64,000 bases of DNA from Mogibacterium sp. (GTDB lineage Bacteria > Bacillota > Clostridia > Peptostreptococcales > Anaerovoracaceae), in contig JAFRGD010000017.1 in the NCBI GenBank assembly GCA_017433975.1, positions 157,594-221,593 of the forward strand, given 5' to 3'. Positions 11,480 through 20,402 of this stretch are shown in pieces; position 1 is the stretch's first letter; every line of letters begins with the position of its first letter. The position numbers were made by a program, and so were the translations under genes. The notes under the pieces are model-generated. The model saw nothing but the letters and a program-made list of their open reading frames with translations. It made no database searches and was not told where the DNA came from.

Positions 11480-12889
11480 TTACTTCGCCGACAGGTACTC
11501 GTCGATGGCAGCCGCGGCGACTTTGCCGGCGCCCATCGCGGAGATGACCGTCGCAGCGCCCGTGACCGCGTCGCCGCCCGCGTAGACGCCCTCGCGCGAG
11601 GTGAGGCCGTCTTCGTTGATGACGATGCCGCCCTTGCGGTTGACCTCGAGGCCCTCGGTCGTGGACTTGATCAGAGGGTTCGGGCTCGTACCGATGGCGA
11701 TGATGGCCGCGTCAACGTCCAGGACGAATTCGCTGCCCTCGACCGGAACCGGTCTCCGGCGGCCGCTCGCGTCAGGCTCGCCGAGCTCCATGCGGATGCA
11801 CTTCATGCCCGTGACGAAGCCGTTCTTTGGATCGCGCGGGTCGTCCGGATTGTTGTAGCCGAGAATCTCAATCGGGTTGTTGAGCAGCTTGAAGTCGATG
11901 CCTTCCTCGATGGCGTGCTCGACTTCTTCCGCTCTCGCCGGGAGCTCCTCCATGGACCGTCTGTAGACGATGTAAACGTGCTCCGCGCCGAGACGGAGGG
12001 CCGTTCTCGCAGCGTCCATCGCGACGTTGCCGCCGCCGACGACCGCGACCTTGCCGCCCTTCATGATCGGGGTGTGCGGGTTGTCGAGATAAGCCTTCAT
12101 GAGGTTACTCCGGGTCAGGTACTCGTTGGCGGAGTAGACGCCCTTGTACGACTCGCCCGGGATGTTCATGAAGTTCGGCAGGCCTGCGCCGGAGCCGATG
12201 AAGACGGCTTCATAGCCCATCTCAAACAGCTCGTCGACCGTGAGGGTCTTGCCGATGATGACGTTGGTCTGGATGTCGACGCCGAGGTCCTTGAGGCCGT
12301 CGACTTCACGCGCGACGATGGCCTTCGGCAGACGGAATTCCGGGATACCGTAGACCAGAACGCCGCCGGCGGTGTGGAGCGCCTCAAAGACGGTGACCGC
12401 GTAGCCTTTCTTTGCAAGGTCGCCCGCGCAGGTCAGGCCGGACGGGCCGGAGCCGACGATTGCGACTTTGTGGCCGTTGGACGCCGGACGGACCGGCTTC
12501 TCTTCGGTCTTTGCGTTATGCAGGTCGGAGACGTACCGCTCGAGGCGGCCGATGCCGACCGGTTCAAACTTGATACCGAGCGTGCACTTCGCTTCGCACT
12601 GGGTCTCCTGCGGACAGACGCGGCCGCAGACAGCCGGAAGGGAGGACGTTTCCGCGATGACCTGGTAAGCGCCTTCGAAGTCTTTCTCTTTGATCTTGCT
12701 GATGAAGCCAGGGATGTTGACGTTGACCGGGCAGCCGGCGATGCAAGGCTGGTTCTTGCAGTTGAGGCACCGCGTCGCCTCGGCGAGCGCGAGTTCCTCG
12801 GTATATCCGAGAGCTACTTCGTCAAAGTTGTGAGCCCGCACCAGTGGGTCCTGGGAAGGCATTTCGTGTTTCTTAGGATTGATTGCCAT
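11480..12889 (-). CDS. nfnB: NfnB/GltA-type FAD and [4Fe-4S] oxidoreductase
   Basis: The 469-residue protein belongs to the glutamate synthase small-subunit family. It has two N-terminal [4Fe-4S] Cys clusters (CLNCKNQPCIAGC at about 41-53 and CGRVCPQETQCEAKC at about 88-102), an FAD-binding GSGPSGLTCAGDLA motif and an NADPH-binding GGGNVAMDAARTALRLG motif. In Clostridia a standalone GltA homologue preceded by an NfnA-like protein usually forms NfnAB, the electron-bifurcating NADH-dependent reduced ferredoxin:NADP+ oxidoreductase. That is the arrangement here, 21 nt after nfnA. No glutamate synthase large subunit is nearby. Start ATG 12889 lies behind AGGAGG. Confidence 0.85.
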   Translation of the reverse strand: MAINPKKHEMPSQDPLVRAHNFDEVALGYTEELALAEATRCLNCKNQPCIAGCPVNVNIPGFISKIKEKDFEGAYQVIAETSSLPAVCGRVCPQETQCEAKCTLGIKFEPVGIGRLERYVSDLHNAKTEEKPVRPASNGHKVAIVGSGPSGLTCAGDLAKKGYAVTVFEALHTAGGVLVYGIPEFRLPKAIVAREVDGLKDLGVDIQTNVIIGKTLTVDELFEMGYEAVFIGSGAGLPNFMNIPGESYKGVYSANEYLTRSNLMKAYLDNPHTPIMKGGKVAVVGGGNVAMDAARTALRLGAEHVYIVYRRSMEELPARAEEVEHAIEEGIDFKLLNNPIEILGYNNPDDPRDPKNGFVTGMKCIRMELGEPDASGRRRPVPVEGSEFVLDVDAAIIAIGTSPNPLIKSTTEGLEVNRKGGIVINEDGLTSREGVYAGGDAVTGAATVISAMGAGKVAAAAIDEYLSAK

Positions 12890-12910
12890 GTGTCTTTACC
12901 TCCTCATTCT

Positions 12911-13768
12911 CTATGCGTTCTCCGCCTGCTTGAACAGATTGCAGGTTTCCTCGTGCGCTTTTCTCTCGTAATCGAAGTAGATCCGGCTCCGCGAGATGGC
13001 TTCGTCGAAGTCGACCTCGTAGCCGTTGAAGTCCGGTCCGTCGACGCAGGCGAACTTCATGACCTTGCCCTCCGGTTTGTTGAGAGTGAGGCGGCAGCCG
13101 CCGCACATGCCGGTACCGTCGACCATGATCGGGCTCATCGAGACCGTGATCGGGGCGTTGAATTCCTTGGCCGTCAGCGTGACGAACTTCATCATGATGA
13201 GCGGTCCGATGGTGATGATCATGTCAAAGGTCTCGCCCGCGGCCAGCATCTCCTTGAGCGGCACGGTGACGTTGCCCTGACGCGCGTAGGAGCCGTCGTC
13301 CGTCATGACGATGAGCTTGTCGGAGCACTCTCTGAACTCGTCTTCGAGAATCAGCAGGTCTTTGTTCCGGAAACCGATGATGCTCGTGACGTCCGCGCCG
13401 AGTCTGTGGAACTCCTGCGCGACAGGCCACGCGATCGCGCAGCCGACACCGCCGCCGACGATGCAGACTTTTTTGATGCCTTCGGTCTCGGTCGGTCTGC
13501 CGAGCGGGCCGACGAAGTCCTGAAGGTAGTCGCCTTCTTCCTTGTGGTTGAGGGCTTCGGTGGTGGCGCCGACGATCTGGAAGATGATCTTGACGGTCCC
13601 TTCCTCCTGGTTGGTCCCGGCGATGGTCAGCGGAATCCGTTCCCCGTCCGCGTCAACACGCAGGATGATGAACTGGCCCGGTTTTGCCTTGCGGGCGACC
13701 AGCGGCGCTTCGATCTCGAGCTGGGTCACGGTCGGTCTCAGTACTTTCTTGTGGATGATTTTATACAT
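12911..13768 (-). CDS. nfnA: NfnA-type FAD/[2Fe-2S] subunit of ferredoxin:NADP oxidoreductase
   Basis: This 285-residue protein of the ferredoxin-NADP reductase/dihydroorotate dehydrogenase electron-transfer-subunit family has an N-terminal FAD beta-barrel, a nucleotide-binding GGGVGCAIAW stretch near residue 105, and the unusual [2Fe-2S] site with one Asp and three Cys (DGTGMCGGC at about 216-224 and FACVDG near 237). It is the partner of NfnB. Together they couple NADH and reduced ferredoxin to NADP+ reduction in fermenting anaerobes. ATG 13768 is preceded by AGGGAGG. It is the middle gene of a three-gene minus-strand operon. Confidence 0.85.
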   Translation of the reverse strand: MYKIIHKKVLRPTVTQLEIEAPLVARKAKPGQFIILRVDADGERIPLTIAGTNQEEGTVKIIFQIVGATTEALNHKEEGDYLQDFVGPLGRPTETEGIKKVCIVGGGVGCAIAWPVAQEFHRLGADVTSIIGFRNKDLLILEDEFRECSDKLIVMTDDGSYARQGNVTVPLKEMLAAGETFDMIITIGPLIMMKFVTLTAKEFNAPITVSMSPIMVDGTGMCGGCRLTLNKPEGKVMKFACVDGPDFNGYEVDFDEAISRSRIYFDYERKAHEETCNLFKQAENA

Positions 13769-13804
13769 TTCATGCCTCCCTTTAAAAAGCAGTAACGTTA
13801 CAGA

Positions 13805-14698
13805 TTATTCAAGAACTTCGAGAAGTTCGATGCGGAAGTTGAGCTCCTTGCCGGCCATCTCGTGGTTGGCGTCAAAGGTGACGGAAGACTCGTCGCAGGC
13901 GACGACCGTCGACGGGAACTGCTGGCCCGCCGGGTTGTAGAGCACCACCTGGTCGCCGACCTTGAGCTGCTCCGCGTCCGGGAGCATGGAGATCGGCAGT
14001 GTGATGATCAGGTCTTCGCTCGGCATGCCGTAGGCTTCCTCCGGCATGAGGTGGATGTCGACGACGTCTCCCGGCGCCATGCCGCAGACCGCGCGGTCAA
14101 AGCCAGGAATCATCATTCCGACGGCGCAGATGAACTCGAGCGGCTCGCCGCGCCGGTAGGAGGAGTCGAACGTGGTTCCATCGTTAAAGGTTCCGGTGTA
14201 GTGCACGCGGCAGACCTTGCCGGCGTTCGGGCCGTCATAGAGGATCTGCGGACCGCAACCGCTGCAGCCGCCGCAGCCGCCCGACGCGCATCCGGAGGAA
14301 GCGCAGCCGCCGCAGCCGCCGCCGGAGAAGTCGAGCTCGTCCGATTCGTCGTGTGGATGCTCGTGGTCATGGTGGTCGCAGTTCACGCCCTGGCTGACCA
14401 GTTCGCCGCGGAGGAACGCCGCGACCGCTTCGTCCGCGTCGCCCTCGGCCCCCGAAAAGACGACGATGCCGGCGTCCGCCAGCGCAGCCTGTGCGCCGTC
14501 GCCCAGGCCGCCGCAGATCAGCAGGTCGACTCCGTAGCTCGAGAGGACGCCGGCCAGGGCTTCGTGGCCTTCGCCGCCCGTCCCGACGACCTCGGAGGAG
14601 AGGACCTGTCCGTCCCGGACCTCATAGAGTTTGAATTGCTCCGTCCGCCCGAAGTGCTGGAAGACAGAGCCGTTGTCATAAGTTACTGCAATTAACAT
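13805..14698 (-). CDS. NifX-like domain fused through a metal-rich linker to a SlyD-type FKBP
   Basis: The 297-residue product has three parts. Residues about 1-105 form a dinitrogenase iron-molybdenum cofactor (NifX/NafY-like) domain (MLIAVTYDNGSVFQHFG, LLICGGLGDGAQ). About 106-155 is a linker rich in His/Asp (CDHHDHEHPHDE) and then Gly/Cys (GGGCGGC and further C-G repeats). About 158-297 is an FKBP peptidyl-prolyl isomerase of SlyD type (VHYTGTFNDGTTFDSS, PGFDRAVCGMAPGD, EAYG). SlyD is a nickel-handling chaperone and NifX-like domains bind metal clusters, so a metal-cofactor delivery role is a reasonable inference. It is the first gene of the operon, 36 nt before nfnA, which suggests a link to Fe-S flavoprotein maturation. 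Function is unproven. Confidence 0.85.
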   Translation of the reverse strand: MLIAVTYDNGSVFQHFGRTEQFKLYEVRDGQVLSSEVVGTGGEGHEALAGVLSSYGVDLLICGGLGDGAQAALADAGIVVFSGAEGDADEAVAAFLRGELVSQGVNCDHHDHEHPHDESDELDFSGGGCGGCASSGCASGGCGGCSGCGPQILYDGPNAGKVCRVHYTGTFNDGTTFDSSYRRGEPLEFICAVGMMIPGFDRAVCGMAPGDVVDIHLMPEEAYGMPSEDLIITLPISMLPDAEQLKVGDQVVLYNPAGQQFPSTVVACDESSVTFDANHEMAGKELNFRIELLEVLE

Positions 14699-14844
14699 AA
14701 ATCGAATCCTTTCAGAACATTGTTAATAAATTATCGTTGTTACCCTTTAATATATCACACCCGGCATCGAATTGATATGTTGAATGTGTGAACTGCGAAA
14801 ATTTCCGGGTGAAATCGGGGACGGTTCCGGTTTTCATCTTTTTT

Positions 14845-15621
14845 TCAGCGGCGGATCTCGTCGACCATGACGCGGTACATGTCGGCGTAGAGGACGGAGT
14901 CGAGGTTGTTCGCGACGGCGTCGAAGCCCTGCGCCAGGTACCGGCGCGCCTCCTCCGGCGTGTTGGTGTAGGTCATGCACAGTTTGCCCGCGCGCTTGCA
15001 GGCCTGCAGGACCCGGCCCATGGCCGCCTGGAATTCCGGCCGGTCGAACTCCGCCGGGATGCCCATGCAGATCGACAGGTCAAACGGCCCGATGAAGATC
15101 CCGTCGATGCCCGGACTTTCCACGATCTCCTCGATATGCTCGAGCGCCTCCGCGGTTTCGCACTGCGGGAGGAGCAGGACTTTTTCATTGCTGTTCTCCA
15201 TGTATTCGGTCAGCGTCCCGCGCGCCCACGGCTCGTTCCCGAACGCGCTGCCGCGCCCCTTGATGAAGCCGCGGTTACCCACCGGCGCGAACTTGCCGAG
15301 GTCCACGAGCCGCCGGAAGTCGTCGACGTCCCGCAGGCAAGGGACGATGATGCCTTCGGCGCCGTTGTCGAGCGCGCGTTGGATTTCCTTGTGCGTCACG
15401 TCGCCGACGCGCACGACCGGGGATAAGCCCTTACTGTCGGCGGCGCGGATCATGTCGCTCATCGGCATGGTATCGTACGGGCCGTGCTCGGTGTCGATGA
15501 TGACGAAGTCGAGCCCGGTGTAGCCGAGCGTTTCGACGATGGAAGGGGTCGAGACCGTCAGAAAGGTCCCGACGACGCTTCCTTTTGCGGCGATGGCGGC
15601 TTTCAGCTTATTCAGAGTCAT
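14845..15621 (-). CDS. HpcH/HpaI family aldolase
   Basis: The 258-residue protein matches the 2-keto-3-deoxy sugar-acid/4-hydroxy-2-oxoheptanedioate aldolase family. It shows GTFLTVSTPSIVETLG, the metal/substrate segment FVIIDTEHGPYD, VRVGDVTHKEIQRALDNGAEGIIVP, LPQCETAEALE (metal-ligand Glu) and GIFIGPFDLSICMG. These class II aldolases split or form pyruvate-derived 2-keto acids; the physiological substrate is not clear. Start ATG 15621 follows AGGAGG by 5 nt; the longer frame from 15657 lacks such a site. It is monocistronic on the minus strand. Confidence 0.88.
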   Translation of the reverse strand: MTLNKLKAAIAAKGSVVGTFLTVSTPSIVETLGYTGLDFVIIDTEHGPYDTMPMSDMIRAADSKGLSPVVRVGDVTHKEIQRALDNGAEGIIVPCLRDVDDFRRLVDLGKFAPVGNRGFIKGRGSAFGNEPWARGTLTEYMENSNEKVLLLPQCETAEALEHIEEIVESPGIDGIFIGPFDLSICMGIPAEFDRPEFQAAMGRVLQACKRAGKLCMTYTNTPEEARRYLAQGFDAVANNLDSVLYADMYRVMVDEIRR

Positions 15622-15649
15622 ATGGACCTCCTGTTTTTTTGTGTACTTC

Positions 15650-15679
15650 TTGCACAAGGTGGGGGATTTGTGCTAATCT
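15650..15679 (+). promoter_or_regulatory. Putative sigma-A-type promoter of the DUF4854 gene
   Basis: TTGCAC (15650-15655), an 18-bp spacer and TAATCT (15674-15679) stand about 55 bases before the start codon. The match is moderate. Confidence 0.4.
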
Positions 15680-15733
15680 GATGATAACAAGTTTTTGCCT
15701 CGAGAGTAAAGAATTATCAGGGGGATTTTCAAC

Positions 15734-16486
15734 ATGAAATGCAATATATGTGGTCAGGAAGTACCGTCCGACAGCGCATTCTGCCCGTTCTGCGGTGCCA
15801 AGATTGAACAGCCGGCGCCAGCGCCAGTCCAGCAGGCACAGCCGGTCCAGCAGCCTCAGCAGTATCAGCAGGCCGCACCGGCAGCCCAGCCGTTCCAGGC
15901 GGCTTCGTCGGTTCCGCCAGCCTATGCAAATGTCAAGGCGGATACAGGAGCTAAGAAGAGCAATCTTTCCAAGATCATCATCGCCATCGCGGCCGTCCTC
16001 GTGGTCGGCGTGATCGGATTGTTCGTTGGCAAGAGCCTCGGCTCCAAGGGCAGCAGCACGCCGACACCGTCTTCCACCACGGAGACGCCTACGGTCGAGC
16101 AGCCAACAGAACCGGAACCGGAACCAGAACCATCCGCACCGATGACGCTCGAACAGTACGCGGCCAACAACCCGTCCATGCAGCGCGAGATCGAGAACGC
16201 GTTCGCGGATGAGGAGAACCTGGACGGTTACGTCAAGATCGAGGGCAATACCATCATCATGGACGTCGACATCACAGCTGCGCTCGGCTCGGGCATCACG
16301 CTTGACGAGAGCACCAAGCAAGTCATCTGGGACAGCTTCGACGAGGCGTTTGACGATTCCGAGGCTGACCTCCAGAACTCGCTCCGGGGCATCGAGTCGC
16401 AGACCGGCATCGACGGCATCTCCATGCAGATCATCGTCGAGTACGAGGGAACGGTTGTCTACAACCGGACGATTTACGCGAGCTAA
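15734..16486 (+). CDS. Zinc-ribbon, membrane-anchored DUF4854 protein
   Basis: The 250-residue protein begins with a zinc ribbon (CNICG at residue 3, CPFCG near 18) and then has a Pro/Gln/Ala-rich linker to about residue 75. One transmembrane helix (IIIAIAAVLVVGVIGLFVG) is followed by a Ser/Thr/Pro/Glu-rich spacer and a C-terminal domain starting MTLEQYAANNPSMQ that resembles DUF4854. The topology suggests a cytoplasmic zinc ribbon and an extracellular C-terminal domain. Function is unknown; this layout is common in gut Clostridia. ATG 15734 has GGGGG upstream. A strong terminator follows. Confidence 0.75.
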   Translation: MKCNICGQEVPSDSAFCPFCGAKIEQPAPAPVQQAQPVQQPQQYQQAAPAAQPFQAASSVPPAYANVKADTGAKKSNLSKIIIAIAAVLVVGVIGLFVGKSLGSKGSSTPTPSSTTETPTVEQPTEPEPEPEPSAPMTLEQYAANNPSMQREIENAFADEENLDGYVKIEGNTIIMDVDITAALGSGITLDESTKQVIWDSFDEAFDDSEADLQNSLRGIESQTGIDGISMQIIVEYEGTVVYNRTIYAS

Positions 16487-16530
16487 CGACGGCGCGGGAA
16501 CGCGTCCATCGCGGTAACACGACAACGCAA

Positions 16531-16561
16531 AAGCGGGGCCATGCGGCCCCGCTGCTTTTTT
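16531..16561. terminator. Bidirectional rho-independent terminator
   Basis: AGCGGGGCC (16532-16540) pairs with GGCCCCGCT (16545-16553) across a 4-nt loop, followed by GCTTTTTTT. The stem is preceded by AA-rich sequence, so it may also serve coaBC arriving from the right. Confidence 0.93.
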
Positions 16562-16571
16562 ATTCATGAGC

Positions 16572-17762
16572 CTATTTGAGCGTGAGGGCGATGTCGACGA
16601 TGCGGGAAGCGGTCTCCAGCTTGGAGAGCTTGCCGAGCTCGATCATGTCGTTGGCGGTGATCACGGTGACGACGTTGGTGTCGGTGCGGAAGCCCGCCCC
16701 CTCGGTCCTGAGGCTGTTCGCGCAGATCATGTCGAGGGATTTCTTCTGTAGTTTGGCGCGGGAGTTCTCGACGAGGTTTTCGGTCTCCATCGAGAAGCCG
16801 CAGATGATCTGGCTGTCCTTGCGGATCTTTGCGAGTTCGCCGAGGATGTCGTGGGTGCGGCGGAGCGGGATGGAGAGGTCGCCGTCTTTCTTCTTAATCT
16901 TGTGGTCGGCGGTCGTCTCCGGCGTGTAATCCGCGACGGCGGCGGCCTTAAAGATCATGTCCGCGTCCGGCGCGTATTTCATGACTGCGTCGTACATGTC
17001 CTCGGCACTCTTGACGTCGATGCGGGTCACACCGTACGGGGTGTCGAGCGCGGTCTCACCGCTGACCAGCGTGACGTCCGCGCCGCGCATCCGGCAGATC
17101 CGTGCGATGGCGTAGCCCATCTTGCCGCTGGAGTGGTTGGTGATGTAGCGGACCGGGTCGATGGATTCCTGGGTCGGACCGGCCGTCACGAGGACGGAGC
17201 GGCCCGCGAGGTCCTTGTTCATCGCGATCTTGTCCAGGATGCAGTCGAGCAGGAAGTCCGGCTCCGGCATCTTGCCCTTACCCACGTCGCCGCAGGCGAG
17301 CAGGCCGAACGCCGGGTCGATGACGTCGTATCCGCGGCGGCGGAGGGTCTCGAGGTTCTCCTGCGTCGCCGGGTTTTCATACATGTGGGTGTTCATCGCC
17401 GGCGCGATCATGACCGGGCAGGTCGCGGCGAGGAGCACCGCGGTCAGCATGTCGTCCGCGATCCCGTGCGCGGCCTTGGCGATGACGCTGGCGGTCGCAG
17501 GGGCGACCATGATGAGGTCGGCCTTTTGCGCGAGCGAGATGTGCAGGACCTCCGGAACGAAGTCGTGGTCGAACATGTCCTTGACGCACATGTTGCCGGT
17601 CAGGGTCTCGAACGTGAGCGGCGAGATGAACTCGGCTGCGCTCCGGGTCATGACGACGTGGACGTCGGCGTGCTGCTTCCGCAGGGCGCTCGCCAGAGAA
17701 GCGGCTTTGTACGCGGCGATGCTGCCCGTGACGCCGAGGACAATGGTCTTATTCTTTAACAA
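16572..17762 (-). CDS. coaBC: Bifunctional phosphopantothenoylcysteine decarboxylase/phosphopantothenate-cysteine ligase
   Basis: CoaBC makes 4'-phosphopantetheine from 4'-phosphopantothenate and cysteine on the way to coenzyme A. The N-terminal flavoprotein decarboxylase half shows LGVTGSIAAYKA, the His-containing LHISLAQKAD and APAMNTHMYENP. The C-terminal ligase half shows VLVTAGPTQESIDPVRYITNHSSGKMGYA and the KIKK motif. I take TTG 17762 as start (product begins MLKNKTIVLG) because GAGGTG lies about six bases upstream; the in-frame GTG 17771 overlaps that site. About 396 aa, normal length. Divergent from purA. Confidence 0.95.
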   Translation of the reverse strand: MLKNKTIVLGVTGSIAAYKAASLASALRKQHADVHVVMTRSAAEFISPLTFETLTGNMCVKDMFDHDFVPEVLHISLAQKADLIMVAPATASVIAKAAHGIADDMLTAVLLAATCPVMIAPAMNTHMYENPATQENLETLRRRGYDVIDPAFGLLACGDVGKGKMPEPDFLLDCILDKIAMNKDLAGRSVLVTAGPTQESIDPVRYITNHSSGKMGYAIARICRMRGADVTLVSGETALDTPYGVTRIDVKSAEDMYDAVMKYAPDADMIFKAAAVADYTPETTADHKIKKKDGDLSIPLRRTHDILGELAKIRKDSQIICGFSMETENLVENSRAKLQKKSLDMICANSLRTEGAGFRTDTNVVTVITANDMIELGKLSKLETASRIVDIALTLK

Positions 17763-17891
17763 AGGGTTCACCTCGTTGATCTTTCTCTCCGATGCTGCGG
17801 CGGAGAACCGCCGTTTTTCAAGTGCATTATACCGCGGCAGGTTTGTAAAAGCAACTCATCGTAAAAGTGTCGCACAGCCGCGGAAGATGTG

Positions 17892-17907
17892 ATACAATAT
17901 ATTGTAT
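17892..17907. promoter_or_regulatory. 16-bp perfect palindrome in the coaBC/purA divergent region
   Basis: ATACAATA is followed directly by its reverse complement TATTGTAT. TACAAT (17893-17898) could be the -10 of a purA promoter, though no good -35 stands 17 bases upstream. A symmetrical -10-like sequence also faces coaBC. It could be an operator or simply back-to-back -10 elements. Confidence 0.5.
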
Positions 17908-17967
17908 ATTTGACGCGGCGGTGCAACAAGGGAGTTCCGCGCCGATGCCGCAAAAGGGGGGATCGAG

Positions 17968-19245
17968 ATGATACAGGCCATCGTAGGAGCGAACTGGGGC
18001 GACGAGGGCAAGGGCAAGATCACGGATGTCCTTGCGCAGGATGCGGATTATGTCGTGCGGTTTCAGGGCGGCGGAAACGCCGGACACACGATCAAGAACG
18101 AGTACGGGAAGTTTGCGCTTCACCTGCTGCCGTCGGGAATCTTTAACCAGAAGACGGTCAGCATTCTCGGAAACGGTGTGGCGGTCAACGCGCCAAAGCT
18201 GATCGAGGAGATTGAGTCCATCGAGCGGGCGGGCGTCCCGCACGGGCAGATTCTGGTGTCGGACCGCGCGATGGTCGTCATGTCCTACCACATTTTATTA
18301 GATACTTATGAAGAAGAACGCCTCGCGGGCCGGTCGTTCGGGTCGACCAAGTCCGGCATCGCGCCGTGCTTCTCGGACAAATTCGCGAAGATCGGCTTCC
18401 AGGTCTGCGAACTGTACATGGACGAAGAGCCGCTGCGGGAGCGGGTGCGGAACGTCTGCACGATCAAGAACGCCCTGCTCGGCGGCTTGTACAACAAGCC
18501 TCTTCTCGACGAAGAGGAGATCTATAACGAGCTGAAGAGCTACGCGGAGATGCTGCGGCCGTACGTGGCGCACACGTCGGTGATTTTGAACCAGGCGGCC
18601 CGCGAGGGCAAGCGCATCCTGCTCGAGGGGCAGCTCGGCACGCTCAAGGACACCGACCACGGCATCTACCCGATGGTGACGAGCTCGTCGACGCTCGCGG
18701 GCTACGGCGCGGTCGGCGCCGGCGTCCCGGTCACGGAGATCCGCGACGTCATCTGCGTGGTCAAGGCGTACTCCTCGGCGGTCGGCGCCGGCGCCTTTGT
18801 GACCGAGTTCTTCGGCGACGCGGCGGTCGAACTGAGAAACCGCGGCGGTGACGGCGGAGAGTACGGTGCGACGACCGGCCGGCCGCGGCGCGTAGGCGCC
18901 TTTGACGCGGTCGCGACGCGGTACGGATGCATGATGCAGGGCGCGACCGAGGTCGCTTTGACGGTCGTCGACGTCCTCGGGTACATGGACGAGATTCCGA
19001 TTTGCGTCGGCTACGAGATCGACGGCGCGGTCACGCGCGACTTCCCGAACACCCCGGTCCTCGAACGGGCAAAGCCGGTGTACGAGATGATGCCGGGCTG
19101 GAAGTGCGACATCCGCGGCATCCGCAGCTTTGACGCTTTGCCGCAGGAATGCCAGAATTACATCAGAAAGATCGAGCAGGAGATCGGCGTCCGGATCAGC
19201 ATGGTGTCGAACGGTCCTGCCAGAGAGGATATCATTTATGTATAA
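17968..19245 (+). CDS. purA: Adenylosuccinate synthetase
   Basis: PurA condenses IMP and aspartate with GTP to adenylosuccinate, the first step from IMP to AMP. The 425-residue protein opens with the GTP-binding P-loop region VGANWGDEGKGKITD, then GGGNAGHTI with the catalytic His, and has the conserved SSTLAGYGAVGAGVP, TGRPRRVGAFDAVATRYG and KCDIRGIRSF segments. Length is normal. ATG 17968 has AGGGGGG upstream. The stop overlaps the start of alr by 8 nt, so the two genes are likely translationally coupled. Confidence 0.97.
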   Translation: MIQAIVGANWGDEGKGKITDVLAQDADYVVRFQGGGNAGHTIKNEYGKFALHLLPSGIFNQKTVSILGNGVAVNAPKLIEEIESIERAGVPHGQILVSDRAMVVMSYHILLDTYEEERLAGRSFGSTKSGIAPCFSDKFAKIGFQVCELYMDEEPLRERVRNVCTIKNALLGGLYNKPLLDEEEIYNELKSYAEMLRPYVAHTSVILNQAAREGKRILLEGQLGTLKDTDHGIYPMVTSSSTLAGYGAVGAGVPVTEIRDVICVVKAYSSAVGAGAFVTEFFGDAAVELRNRGGDGGEYGATTGRPRRVGAFDAVATRYGCMMQGATEVALTVVDVLGYMDEIPICVGYEIDGAVTRDFPNTPVLERAKPVYEMMPGWKCDIRGIRSFDALPQECQNYIRKIEQEIGVRISMVSNGPAREDIIYV

Positions 19246-20383
19246 CGAACCATTGCGCCAGACGTGGGTCGAGATCGACCTCGGGGCGCTGGATCACAAT
19301 ATCAAAGCGATCAAAGCGCGCCTCCGCCCGGAGACGCAGGTCATCGGCGTGGTCAAGGCGGACGCGTACGGTCACGGGGCCGTCCGCTGTGCGGAGGTCC
19401 TGCGGGCGAACGGGGTCAGTCGCTTTGCGGTGGCGACGCTGCAGGAGGCGCGGACGCTCCGCGAGGCCGGCTTTGACGAGAAGATCGTCGTGCTCGGCAT
19501 CGTGGCGGACGAGTTCGCGGACGTCGTGGTGCAGGAGGACCTCGTCCCGGTCATCAGCTCCGTCGAGAGCGCGGAACGGCTCTCCGCGGCGGCGCTGGCG
19601 CAGGGCAGGCGCGTTTCGTGTTTCATCAAACTGGACACCGGCATGGGCCGGATCGGCTTTCCGGTGCGAAACGGGGCGGACGTCGACCGCGCGGTTGAGG
19701 CGATCCGCGAGATCAACGACTTCGAAGGCCTCCGCATCGTGGGCCTGATGTCGCACTTCTCATCGTCCGACGAATATGAGCGGGCGTACACGGACTCTCA
19801 GCTTCAGTGCTTCGAAGAAGTCTACGCGCGGCTGTCCGCCGCAGGCGTCGACCTGCTGTGGCGGACGATCGCGAACAGCGCGGCGATCATTCAGTATCCG
19901 GCGACCCTCTTTGAAGCCGTCCGGCCGGGCATCATCCTCTACGGTTGCTACCCGTCCGACGAAGTCGACCGGTCGGTCATCGACCTCCGGCCGGTGATGT
20001 CAGTCCGCGCCAACATCGTGCACGTCAAAACGGTACCGGTGGGGACGTGCGTCAGCTATGGGCGGCGCTTCACGGCGGACCGCGAGACGCGCATCGCGAC
20101 GATTTCGATCGGGTACGCGGACGGGTATTCGCGGGCGCTCTCCGGCAAGGCCGAGGTGCTCGTCAAGGGCGTCCGGGTGCCGGTGGTCGGCAATATCTGC
20201 ATGGACCAGTGCATGATCGACGTGACGGACGTGCCGGATGTGAAGCGCGGCGACCCGGTCACGGTCATGGGCCGGGACGGTGACGAAGAGATCACAGCGG
20301 AGGAACTCGCGGCCAAGCTCGGAACGATTAACTACGAAGTCCTCTGCGACTTCGGCCTCCGCTTGGACAAGGTCTACGTCTGA
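19238..20383 (+). CDS. alr: Alanine racemase
   Basis: Alr is the PLP enzyme that makes D-alanine for peptidoglycan. The 381-residue product from ATG 19238 shows the PLP-lysine motif VVKADAYGHGA, the LDTGMGRIGF and RPGIILYG segments, the catalytic tyrosine region SIGYADGYSRAL and NICMDQCMIDVTD. The frame extends further upstream inside purA, but ATG 19238, 8 nt before the purA stop and behind GAGAGGA, gives the normal family N-terminus (a short lead-in, then WVEIDLGALDHNI). Followed 19 nt later by ung. Confidence 0.96.
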   Translation: MYNEPLRQTWVEIDLGALDHNIKAIKARLRPETQVIGVVKADAYGHGAVRCAEVLRANGVSRFAVATLQEARTLREAGFDEKIVVLGIVADEFADVVVQEDLVPVISSVESAERLSAAALAQGRRVSCFIKLDTGMGRIGFPVRNGADVDRAVEAIREINDFEGLRIVGLMSHFSSSDEYERAYTDSQLQCFEEVYARLSAAGVDLLWRTIANSAAIIQYPATLFEAVRPGIILYGCYPSDEVDRSVIDLRPVMSVRANIVHVKTVPVGTCVSYGRRFTADRETRIATISIGYADGYSRALSGKAEVLVKGVRVPVVGNICMDQCMIDVTDVPDVKRGDPVTVMGRDGDEEITAEELAAKLGTINYEVLCDFGLRLDKVYV

Positions 20384-20402
20384 TTTGCAAAAGGAGGACC
20401 GC

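Noticed and set aside
11429..13795. A 788-residue plus-strand open frame
   Set aside because: Antisense to nfnA and nfnB, which have clear cofactor motifs.
14715..14740. A Rex-type operator before the NifX-SlyD gene
   Set aside because: Only one half (TTGTTAA) matches; the second half has several mismatches, so there is no reliable site.
14800..14843. A terminator after the HpcH/HpaI aldolase gene
   Set aside because: The GAAA-CGG/CCG-TTTC pairing is interrupted by mismatches and faces the wrong direction for that gene.
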